A DNA stretch of 64,000 bases from Alligator mississippiensis (Eukaryota > Chordata > Crocodylia > Alligatoridae). Location: positions 175,158,933-175,222,932 of the forward strand of contig NC_081824.1 of NCBI RefSeq assembly GCF_030867095.1, read 5' to 3'. The notes beneath the pieces are model-generated. The model did not search any database. It was not told the DNA's origin and was given only the letters and a program-made list of their open reading frames with translations. Positions 55,557 to 64,000 of the stretch are shown piece by piece (positions within the stretch are counted from its first letter, which is position 1; the number at the start of each line of letters is the position of its first letter). The position numbers were made by a program, and so were the translations under genes.

Positions 55557-57402
55557 AGAAAAAAGCATGAACCCACTTTTCATCTAATGCCATAGCATAT
55601 TGATAGGAGGAGCTGTACTGGAGATTTTCACTTTTGGAAGTGATGTAAAACTGAGGTCCTTGGTGCTTTCCATAAAACTGAGGGAGTTAGCCCTGTTATT
55701 CTGGCCAGATCACAACTCAATCCACACAACCTGCCAAAGCTCCCTTGGCAGTTTTACTTGGACACAGGAGTCTCTCACTCCTTGACTTATGTGGTTCTGA
55801 AGTATCCTGTGCTCTGTTAAACAGATTCATTTGTAAAGGCCTTTGGAACAAAAGGTGAATGCAATCTGTAAAGGTTTGCCAGATATCACCCATGCTCTGT
55901 AGAAAGGCCCTAGTGAGACTTTGCAAAGGAGGAAATAACTGTGCATGATGCCCTCCATAGAAAGTGGCAGGGGTGGGGAGAAGGCCCCCCTCTGTTTGCA
56001 GATGAGTCTCACGTAAGGCTGCCTAGATCCACACAGCAGTGTTTGTGGGTGTAGTGGTTTTAACACAAATTCTCTCTCCTGTCTGTCCCCCCTGCCAGGT
56101 TGACAGAAAACAACAGGGACACTTCAGCTTTGAGTATAAAATCAGAAATCATGGGCCAGGAGTTAAGACACCTGGGCCTCAGCCCAGTTCTCACACAGAC
56201 TTAACATGAAGCCCTGGGCAAGCTGCTTTTCCTTTCCTGTGCCTCAGTTTCTCATCTGTAACCTAGGGAAATAATGTCTCTTCCACAGGCACACAGTGAG
56301 GATTGATGGATGGGTGTTCATGCACTGCGACACTCAGATGAAAGGCAGTTCCTTCTCAATTCCTTTCCCACTTCAGCGGCAATAGCTTACATATGGGACC
56401 AGATCCTCCACCAGTGTAAACAGCTGCAGCTCCCTTCACTGCCATGAGGCTCTGGCCATTTACACCAGCTGGGGATCTGGAGATCAAAGACCATGAGTCT
56501 TTACAAACACAAGCCCCAACCTCCTTTCCATCACCCCCACACATGCTTAACTTAGTCTGGGACAACATCCAAAATGCAGCTCATGAAAGAACTTAACTTC
56601 GGGCCCCTGGTTATATGTAAACAATATGTTTTCTACTAACCCCAGAAAAAGATATTCTGTATATAACACTCTCTCACTTGAAAGAGTTCAAATCCAAATC
56701 AGGCATTGTCAGCTCTGACCCAGTTCTGCTGTTCTCAGACATAGCACTGACTTTCCTTCTCTCTGCACCCTTCCCTAAGCCCATGGTAAGGAAGAGACCT
56801 GGACTACTCCACCATATGAGGGCTGCCTGCTGCCCACCACTCACTTCACACTGCACTGCAGTATTGCTAAGGTCAGTTCAGCTTTCTAAGGTCATATAAA
56901 CACATCAGTGTCCTTGATAAATTCCACCCCCCGCCCCCAACCACCACCAAATGTTTGCAAACGTATTTGCAGAGTTGTCAGGTGGCAACTGGCAGCCCTA
57001 CAGACTAGCAACTGGACAATATACAAATTTCTTTGGAGACCTTCAAAGAGTGTGAATAGGTCTTTTATGCACAGTTACCCCTGACCAAGCAGACTGAGAA
57101 ATATGCCAGATCTAGGGCTTTTCCTTTGCTGATGCCAACCTAAGAGACAGGTCTTCTCCCCTCTTTCTGTTACACTTCCATGCCTATGAGAAAGCTCACT
57201 GTAAGCTCTGATTCAGCCTGCCTATTCATCCTAGAGCCAGAAGAAATGTGATGAAAGGAGAGGCAATGCATCTAGAAAGGTGTACTTTTAGGGCAACATA
57301 ATGTGCCTGCGAAACTCTGTGCTCTGAGGTTTAAATGAAAAGTTGTGTTCTGGACCCTATGCTTTCTTTAGAAAGAGAATGCATTTGGTAGGAAAACAGA
57401 AT
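55557..57402. other. Non-coding DNA with one MIR relic
   Basis: Apart from the MIR-type piece at 56.14-56.30 kb nothing was recognised. Frames are short and show no domain. Confidence 0.5.
56140..56300 (+). mobile_element. MIR-type SINE relic
   Basis: 'gacacctgggcctcagccca', 'gaagccctgggcaagctgct', 'cctgtgcctcagtttctcat' and 'ctgtaacctagggaaataat' are the MIR core in order. Confidence 0.75.
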
Positions 57403-57656
57403 CACACTGGATGCATCTACATGAGACACTACTGTGCAGTGGTTACTGTGCATTTATTTAGTACTTGTATAAGAAAGTACTAAATAAATGCACAGTAACT
57501 GGAGCAGCACTACCGAACACCTTTTTAGTGATGCTACTGTGCAGTAGCTTAATGTTGTGCAGTAGCATATTAGCCCTCTTTGCGCTGTGACGAGTTACTG
57601 CACAGTATTATTTGGCTACTGTGCAGCTAGCGTCTGATGTAGATATCCCCAGTGTG
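57403..57656. mobile_element. MITE of family M, copy 3, with 20-bp TIRs
   Basis: The terminal inverted repeat is cacactggatgcatctacat at the left and the complement of cacactggggatatctacat at the right (57637-57656), 17 of 20 identical. The interior has a perfect 25-bp inverted repeat with an 8-nt loop and repeated ACTGTGCAGT boxes like copy 2. No clear target duplication. Confidence 0.8.
57442..57499. repeat. Perfect 25-bp inverted repeat
   Basis: Arms 57442-57466 and 57475-57499 are exact reverse complements centred on AGTACTT/AAGTACT, with loop gtataaga. Being perfect over 25 bp while the terminal repeats have decayed, it may be kept by gene conversion or be a recent change. Confidence 0.9.
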
Positions 57657-59200
57657 TCTCTTTCTTATACAGCAAGCCCTGTATTCTCACAGCACCGAGA
57701 CTGAGAGAACACAAGATGAGAGTTTCTGGACTCATACCTGGACAAGATACAATGCAGCCCATATTCTCCCTCTTACAGCTTCATAGGATCATCCCTGCTT
57801 GTTGCAACAACACCTCCGCCCCCCTTGCCCCCCAGCCACTTCCTCTGGTAAGGACATCCAGTAAGAACACAGTCTGGGCCTGACCCTTTCAGTCTCTTTT
57901 AGTTTAGCTCAGAGACCAACCCTGGAACCTGAAGTACAATGGGGTCAATTATCTTGCCTAGTTAACCAATGGTGTGTACTCCTGAATAACCCATTCTCCC
58001 ATCTGTGTTAGCCTAGCATAGCACCACTCCATGCAATCAGGCAGCCTGGCACAATCCTTTTTCACTTAGAAAGAATCAAAATTAAAATTGTCAAGTGAAT
58101 ATACATTCTCCTGAAATAACCAAGCTGTTGGCACAGGCTGTCACAGTGCACTTGCCTCTGGGCAAACTACCTCTGTCATGGCAGCCAAGTGTGGTAAATG
58201 GACAGATTATGGCAAGAAGTATGAGAAAGGAGGATTACACCACTGTGGGTTCTGGCTATGAATGGCAGCCAGGTTCCCACATCCTCCTGAACAAAGGGGA
58301 GCCTGGGTGCAACTACAGCAGCTGTGGATGTAGTGATGGAGTGTGCTCTCTCACCTTTGATGTAGACCTCTACAGCTCCTGGCACCAAACAATGCAGTGA
58401 CAAAGTAACACAGTACCACAGGTCATGGAAAAACACATGATTTCAGCAAAGGAGCCACAAAAGCTCCATTCCTAGTAGTGTGACCCCTGTCCTCTTCCAT
58501 TTTCCTCTATCGAACTCTACAGGTCTTTGCCCCCAGCCCACTTGTGATCCCATCAGACCCCAGACCCTTTCCATTCTTGCTCCCTCACCTGCATTCCCCC
58601 TGTCCTAGGCTCTGTGATTCTTTGGCACCACTCCCACTTCCTCAGTCTTGTACCTTTGCAAACCTTTGCAAGCTTCAACAATGGCACCTTATGAGTGGTT
58701 TGCTTTGAAAGAGCAGCTAGTCATCTGGATGCCTCTGTCCACCATCTCAATCACTGAGGCTTACAAACCTGGGCCAGATAATACAGAGACTCCTTGACAG
58801 AGCTGAGAATAGGACCCAGGGCTTCCACCTTCCCATCCTTTCATTAGTGTATGCGCTGTACTTCATAATAGAGCAGAGTAAGTAATACAGAGCTCTGAAT
58901 TACTCCACAACAGGCTTTAGTTAGTGGGAGCAAATGCATAGGCAGAAAGAATGTATATAGAGTGGATTGCAATAAAATTATTTTTGTCAATGACGCAGAA
59001 GAAAGGAGATGTGATTGTCCTTCCCCTGGCCATCAGAGACAGGAATAAAGCTGGTTGAACTTTGCTAGCAGCCAACTGTACAATGAAATCCAATAAAAAA
59101 CAACACTAAATAAAACAATGTCTGAGCTCTCCATTTGGATATTTTAATGGATGCAGCATTCTGTCTTCAGCTAATTTTGAACTTTGCAAGGAGGGCATTG
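57657..59200. other. Non-coding DNA, nothing recognised
   Basis: No coding domain or repeat family was supported. A possible 24-bp exon-like patch on the minus strand near 58.36 kb was examined and set aside. Confidence 0.5.
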
Positions 59201-59206
59201 AGGGCA

Positions 59207-59967
59207 AAAAAAAAAAACCCGCAGCATCCTTATAGGCTCGGCAGTGCTATGTTGGTTAGCACTATGGAAGAAAGAGACTTGGGGGTCATCATTGACCACA
59301 AGATGAACATGAGCCTGCAATGCGATGCTGCGGCTAGTAAAGCGACCAAAACTCTGGCTTGCATCCATAGATGCTTCTCAAGCAAATCCCGGGACGTCAT
59401 TCTCCCCCTGTACTCGGCCTTAGTGAGGCCGCAGCTGGAGTACTGCGTCCAGTTTTGGGCTCCACATTTCAAAAAGGATGTGGAGAAGCTTGAGAGAGTC
59501 CAGAGAAGAGCCACACGCATGATCAGAGGTCAGGGAAGCAGACCCTACGATGACAGGCTGAGAGCCCTGGGGCTCTTTAGCCTGGAAAAGCGCAGGCTCA
59601 GGGGTGATCTGATGGCCACCTACAAGTTTATCAGGGGTGACCACCAGTATCTGGGGGAACGTTTGTTCACCAGAGAGCCCCAAGGGATGACGAGGACGAA
59701 TGGTCACAAACTACTACAAGATCGTTTCAGGCTGGACATAAGGAAGAATTTCTTTACTGTCCGAGCCCCCAAGGTCTGGAACAGCCTGCCACTGGAGGTC
59801 GTTCAAGCGCCTTCATTGAACACCTTCAAGATGAAACTGGATGCTTATCTTGCTGGGATCCTATGACCCCAGCTGACGTCCTGCCCTTTGGGCGGGGGGC
59901 TGGACTCGATGATCTTCCGAGGTCCCTTCCAGCCCTAATGTCTATGAAATCTATGAAATCTATGAAA
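59207..59967 (+). mobile_element. Young 5'-truncated CR1 3' end
   Basis: From an A-rich run at 59207 the sequence matches the last 745 bp or so of the full-length CR1 (from about 36142), with about 17 mismatches, roughly 2.3%. It ends with three exact tctatgaaa units (59941-59967). This is a typical truncated insertion of the same young subfamily. It directly abuts the Gypsy LTR region. Confidence 0.93.
59219..59866 (+). pseudogene. CR1 ORF2 C-terminal remnant, frame open
   Basis: The last 210 or so codons of ORF2 are open to the stop at 59864-59866. They include [38 protein letters not shown] and [19 protein letters not shown]. The endonuclease and RT domains are absent, so it cannot function. 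The open frame runs on 5' into flanking DNA by chance. It keeps the RPQLEYC and WAPHF residues that differ in the full-length copy. Confidence 0.9.
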
Positions 59968-59984
59968 CGGGCAGGGATCTCAGG

Positions 59985-60246
59985 GAATAGTAACATTGTA
60001 CCGATGCTTTCAGTGAGTGTAATAACATGCATGGTTCTCAGAAGCAAAACCAGCAGCGGCAGAAAGGAGGAGTCCGAAGGAGGAGCAGGAAGTGAGGGGG
60101 AAGAGACAGGAAAAACAAGAGAGGTAGAGAGGCTGGGAGAGAAGAGCGGGCCCTTTAACAGCTCTGTAAGAAACTGGTAATAATAAAGACACTGTTTATA
60201 TTAAGTAGGGAGCTGTTCCTTGAGTACCCATACAGGGTCACATGAA
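59985..60246 (+). mobile_element. Probable 5' LTR of the Gypsy element
   Basis: The stretch before the gag leader has a purine-rich body and AATAAA at 60182-60187. It ends near gggtcaca just before a likely primer-binding region (tggtggcagcag at about 60250). Both boundaries are estimates because the partner LTR is not in the window. The 5' side may be trimmed by the adjacent CR1. Confidence 0.55.
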
Positions 60247-60439
60247 ACATGGTGGCAGCAGAAAGTCTGCAAGGAAGCCCAAGAGAAGAGAGGGCAGGTG
60301 GCCCCAAGAGTGATTCAAACAGATTGCGAGAAGCATGGAGGGACTGAAGCCCCCAGGACAGCTGGATTTCAACACAAAGAGCCTGGCATAGACATGGACA
60401 CAATGGAAGCAAGAATTCAGTGTGTAGAAAAAGTTAACC

Positions 60440-61085
60440 ATGGCTAATAAAGAGGAGAAAATGAAGGTAAAGATGTTTTACGATCTAGTGGGGGGAAAAG
60501 GCCGTGAAGTAAGTGCGACACTGGTGCCAGGGACCCCTGACACACTAAAACAGTTAATAGAAGCGTGTGATGCATACTGTGACCCAAGGAAAAATGAGAC
60601 TGTAGAGAGATACCAGTTTTTCACCCAAAACCAAGAAGAAGGAATAGAGGCCTATATCAGAGCACTGAAAACTCTGGCATCCTCATGTAACTTTGGAGAC
60701 ATAAAAGACTCCCTAATCAGGGATAGGATTGTGTATGGCACACGGGACTCTGCCCTGAGGGAGAGACTACTATGAGAGGTAGATCTAACCCTGGAAAAAT
60801 GTCACCACATTGCAAAGGGCAGCAGAATTGTCTAAACAAAGGATCAAAATGATATCAACAGCCATATGTACGGAGCAGGTTCACAGGCTCAACGTAAAGG
60901 ACTCTGGAAAGCAGGAACCTGACAGGCCAACTGAAACGCCAACAATATGATTCAGTGTGTGTACTGTGGGAAGCTACATGGAAGGCAGAAGGACAAATGC
61001 CCAACCTATGGAAAAGAGTGCAAAAAACGTGGAAAACAGAATCATTTCAGGGGTCAGTGTCGTAGCCACCCAAATAGAAAAAAAA
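60440..61085 (+). pseudogene. Gypsy gag pseudogene with zinc knuckles
   Basis: The frame from ATG 60440 encodes a capsid-like region (LKQLIEACDAYCDPRKNE, ERYQFFTQNQEEGIEAYIRA, SCNFGDIKDSLIRDRIVYG) and stops at TGA 60773-60775, probably a decayed Arg codon. Gag-like sequence continues (EVDLTLEKCHHIAK) with more stops. Near 60956-61070 two cysteine/histidine knuckles remain (CVYCGKLHGRQKDKC, then CKKRGKQNHFRGQC). In the family these bind the element's RNA. Not functional here. Confidence 0.82.
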
Positions 61086-61216
61086 AACAGTCCAGGCAGT
61101 GATGAGGGATCAGGAGACTATAGATGAGGAGGAAGCTTTCAGTGTAAATTTGACAGATTCACAGGATATACACATCACAGAAAAAAGCAGGCAACAACCC
61201 AGCCATATTTGCAACA

Positions 61217-63896
61217 ATGATGCTAAAGCAAAGACCTACAAGATTCCAGGTGGATTGTGGAGCCGCTTGCAATGTCCTTCCTGTGAATCTGTTGAGTAGC
61301 AGCATCAGAATGGAAAAATGTCACGAAGTGCTGTTAATGTATAACAAAACAACTGTAAGGCCACTGGGAAAGTACCAGCTGACTATAAGAAATCCACACA
61401 ACAAGAAACAGTACCGCCTGGAATTTATAATGATTGACAGGGTGGACACCCACCCACTGCTAGGCAGTTGGGCAGCACGGGCCATGGATTTAATTATAGT
61501 GCAACACCACAACATCCTCCAGGTCACAGAAGAGCAAGAATGGTTATTAAGTTCACTACCTAACATTCTGTTAAGATATGGAGACATATTCCAGGGCATT
61601 GGACTCTTTGAAGGCAAACTGAAAGCAAACTGAAGTTAGAAATAGATCCACAGGTGCAACCAAAATGCAGAATTCTGCTAGCCCTGCTGGAGCCACTGAA
61701 GAAAGAATTGGCAAGCCTGCAGAAAAAAGGCATCATCACATCAGTTGAAAAAAGCACTGACTGAATCACCAGCCTAGTAGTAGTAGTAGTAAGGAAGCTG
61801 TCAGGCAAACTGAGACTCTGCATTGATCTGAAACCACTTAACAGGGCACTCAAAAGAAGCCACTACCCACTGCCAATGATTGAGGATGTACTACCTGACC
61901 TGTCTAGGGCAAAAGTGTTCACAGTTTGCAATGTCAAGAATGGATTTTGGCATGTGGAGCTAGACAAATGGTCCAGCCACCTGACAGCCTTTAGTACGCT
62001 CTTTGGCAGATATTACTGGTTAAGGAAGCCCATGGGGATCAGTCCAGCTCTGGAAGTTTTCCAGCAGAAGCTGAACCAGGGTTGGAAGGTCTTCCGGGTA
62101 TCAAGATTGTGGCTGATGATATTCTTGTCACAGGAGAAGGGGATGATAAGGAAGAGGCAATCTGCGACCATGACGCCAAACCCCAACAGCTCCTTAACAG
62201 ATGCTGGGAAAGGAACATTAAACTGAATGCCAACAAAATACAGCTGAGAAGAACAGAAGTACTCTACATTGGACATCTGCTGACTTTGGAAGGACTATGG
62301 CCAGACCCAGAGAAGGTGAGAGCCATTATGGAGATGCCCAGGCCACAGGATGTCAAAGGAGTCCAGCGCCTTATTGGGATGGTTAACTATCTGTCCAAAT
62401 GTTGTGTGTGCTTGTCTAATGCTTGTGAGCCATTCAGGGTGCTAACACACAATGATGCAGCCTGGGAATGGGCACAGATCCAAGAGGAGGCATTCAAACA
62501 ATTTAAAAACTCATCAGCGAGGCCCCAACACTGAACTACTACAACACAGCTGAGCAACTAGTACTACAGTGTGATGCATCAGAAGGCGGTCTGGGAACAG
62601 TACTGATGCAGAACCAGCAGCCCGTAGCTTTTGCTAGCAGAGCAATGACTGAAATCAAAGGAGATATGCACAGAAAGAAAAGGAGTTACCAGCGGTATTT
62701 TTTGGACTGGAACAGTTCCATCAGTTCGCCTTCAGACAGAGAGTAGGTGTGCAATCGGATCACAAACCATTAGAGATCATAATGAAAAAGCCTTTGCTGA
62801 GTGCTCCTAAGTGACTTCAGCGCATGCTGCTGAGACTCCAGGCCTATGATGTCAGTATAAAGTACTACCCAGGGAAGTCCCTGCAAGTGGCAGATGTACT
62901 AAGTAGAGCATACCTTCCAGAGTGCAGCACAGATGGATCTGTAGAACAGGAGATAGAGTCTATTAATATGGTACAAGACTTACCCATCTCCAAAGCAATC
63001 TCAAAGCAATACAATGGAGTATGGAACAGGATGGTGTGCTACAAGCAGTTAAACAAATCATCCTAGAGGGTTGGCCACAGCACAAGGCACAAGTACCACC
63101 AGAAGTTGCCACATACTACCAATGGAGGGATGAACTATGTATACAGGATGTAATTCTGTTCAAGGGAGTAGGGTAGTGATCCCAGCAGCTCTGCGGCGAG
63201 ACATCATGAACCAACTCCATGCTTCACACAAAGGAATAGAGTCATGCTTGAGGAGAGCACGGGAGTGCATCTACTGGCCAGGCATGAATGCTCACTTGAA
63301 AACATACATGGAGCAGTGTGAGGTGTGCAAGGAATATAGTGACAAACAGCAAAAAGAGACATTGAACCCTCACGACATCCCCTCTTGGCCCTGGGAGAAG
63401 GTAGGGACTGACTTGTTCAATGTCAATGACAGAAACTATATGGTCACCATAGACTACTATTCCAATTTTTGGGAGGTGGATTACTTTGAAGATACTCAAG
63501 CAGAAATGGTGATCAGAAAGCTGAAGGCTCATTTTGCATGGCATGGGATACCTAACACTATTCTCAGACAATGGCCCACAATACACCTCAAGAGAATTCA
63601 AGCAGCTCTGCACTAGATGGGAAGTCCAGCACAAAACACCATCCCCTGGGTACCCACAAAGCAATGGGAAGGCTGAATCAGTGGTAAAGACAGCCAAGAG
63701 ACTCTTGTTGAAGGCAAATAAGACTGCAGGGGATCCCTACCTGGCTCTATTGGACCATCGCAACACACCCTCCCAAGGAATGGACAGTATCCCAGCCCAA
63801 AGATTAATGGGCTGGAGTACTAAGACATTACTCCCCATGAGAGACTGTTTGCTACAACCCCGGGGGGAAGGGGTGAGAGTACATGGAAGCAGCTAA
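61217..63896 (+). pseudogene. Gypsy pol pseudogene (PR-RT-RNase H-IN)
   Basis: Protease: VDCGAACNVLP with the catalytic Asp at 61253-61255 and Cys where Ser or Thr is more usual. RT: KGIITSVEKSTD then a stop, SLVVVVVRKL (expanded GTA repeat), YPLPMIEDVLPDL, then FTVCNVKNGFWHVELD, in which the first catalytic Asp is Asn (61930-61932). The VADD block at 62109-62120 is intact but in another frame. RNase H: CDASEGGLGTVLMQ near 62.57 kb, SDHKPLEIIM near 62.76 kb and YPGKSLQVADVLSRAYLPE near 62.87-62.93 kb. Integrase: HASHKGIESCLRR...CEVC zinc motif near 63.22-63.34 kb, D at 63410-63412, D at 63567-63569 after a frameshift, and E at 63675-63677, 35 residues on. Non-functional. Confidence 0.87.
61777..61794 (+). 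repeat. (AGT)n expansion inside RT
   Basis: About five AGT/GTA units encode a run of five Val where related elements usually have two or three. A short in-frame trinucleotide expansion in dead coding sequence. Confidence 0.7.
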
Positions 63897-64000
63897 AAAA
63901 GCAACAGTCTCAGCAAGTATCACAGTATAACAAAGGAGCCAGGGACCTGAGACCATGGGGAAGAGGGGAAAAGGTTTGGGTACAACCAGTAAGTCCACAT

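Larger units (their letters stand above)
59970..64000 (+). mobile_element. Decayed Ty3/Gypsy LTR retrotransposon, truncated by the window end
   Basis: The order is LTR, gag with zinc knuckles, protease, RT, RNase H, integrase (HHCC then D,D35E). Integrase after RNase H is the Ty3/Gypsy order. The 3' LTR lies beyond the window, so the LTR borders cannot be checked. Multiple stops and frameshifts show an old inactive copy. Confidence 0.9.

Noticed and set aside
58355..58385. A 24-bp minus-strand patch flanked by AG and GTGAGAG, encoding AVEVYIK in one phase, looked like a microexon.
   Set aside because: Its useful phase cannot be spliced to the phase-0 start of the candidate exon at 48.47 kb, and the phase that could has a stop. 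Splice motifs of this quality occur by chance in 10 kb.
58095..58400. A 101-codon plus-strand frame with clustered cysteines (CNYSSCGCSDGVC).
   Set aside because: No known domain, no splice context and no CpG retention. The frame is within the length expected by chance.
59135..59866. A 243-codon open frame that could be read as an intact gene.
   Set aside because: It is the C-terminal end of CR1 ORF2 preceded by unrelated flanking DNA that happens to be open. No catalytic domain is present.

Overview
The window is animal nuclear DNA made almost entirely of transposable elements and unconstrained sequence. It has no bacterial-style genes, no rRNA and no CRISPR. The many CR1 LINEs with CTATGA-type 3' tails, the MIR-type SINEs, the hAT elements with GATTCGG/AATCTGAATC-rich ends and the general base composition fit a sauropsid. 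A crocodilian is my best guess, from recognising these repeat families; no species marker was seen.

Layout. 1-6.4 kb: old non-coding DNA with one ancient CR1/L3 tail. 6.5-11.1 kb: an old, broken but nearly full-length CR1 (+) holding a nested antisense CR1 tail that ends in a hairpin. 11.1-17 kb: non-coding, with an (AC)21 microsatellite. 17.0-19.4 kb: an old antisense CR1 split by a hAT element with an 8-bp target duplication. 19.4-26.1 kb: non-coding DNA, MIRs and three small DNA-transposon pieces. 26.2-31.6 kb: another old CR1 (+) split by a second, inverted copy of the same hAT family. 32.45-36.89 kb: a young full-length CR1 with open ORF1 (zinc-knuckle-like/coiled-coil plus SGNH esterase) and open ORF2 (AP endonuclease plus reverse transcriptase). 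36.9-37.3 kb: a Tigger-like element. 37.3-48.3 kb: non-coding DNA, a tRNA-Gly-like relic, a 2-kb TIR element, a MIR and a hAT element. 48.34-48.47 kb (-): the only good host-gene candidate, a 42-codon terminal coding exon with a strong splice acceptor. 48.5-59.2 kb: non-coding DNA with several TIR elements, including two inverted copies of one family. 59.2-59.97 kb: a young 5'-truncated CR1 tail about 2% different from the full-length copy. 59.97-64 kb: a decayed Ty3/Gypsy retrotransposon (LTR, gag, protease, RT, RNase H, integrase) cut by the window end.

The most interesting signal is at the CR1 ORF1/ORF2 junction. ORF1 ends with the heptamer T_TTA_AAC directly before its stop codon. ORF2 lies in the -1 frame, is open from the heptamer onward, and has no ATG before its endonuclease domain. 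The same arrangement is kept in the much older CR1 at 6.5-11.1 kb. This is what a programmed -1 ribosomal frameshift would look like, so ORF2 may be made as an ORF1-ORF2 fusion. This is inferred from sequence alone.
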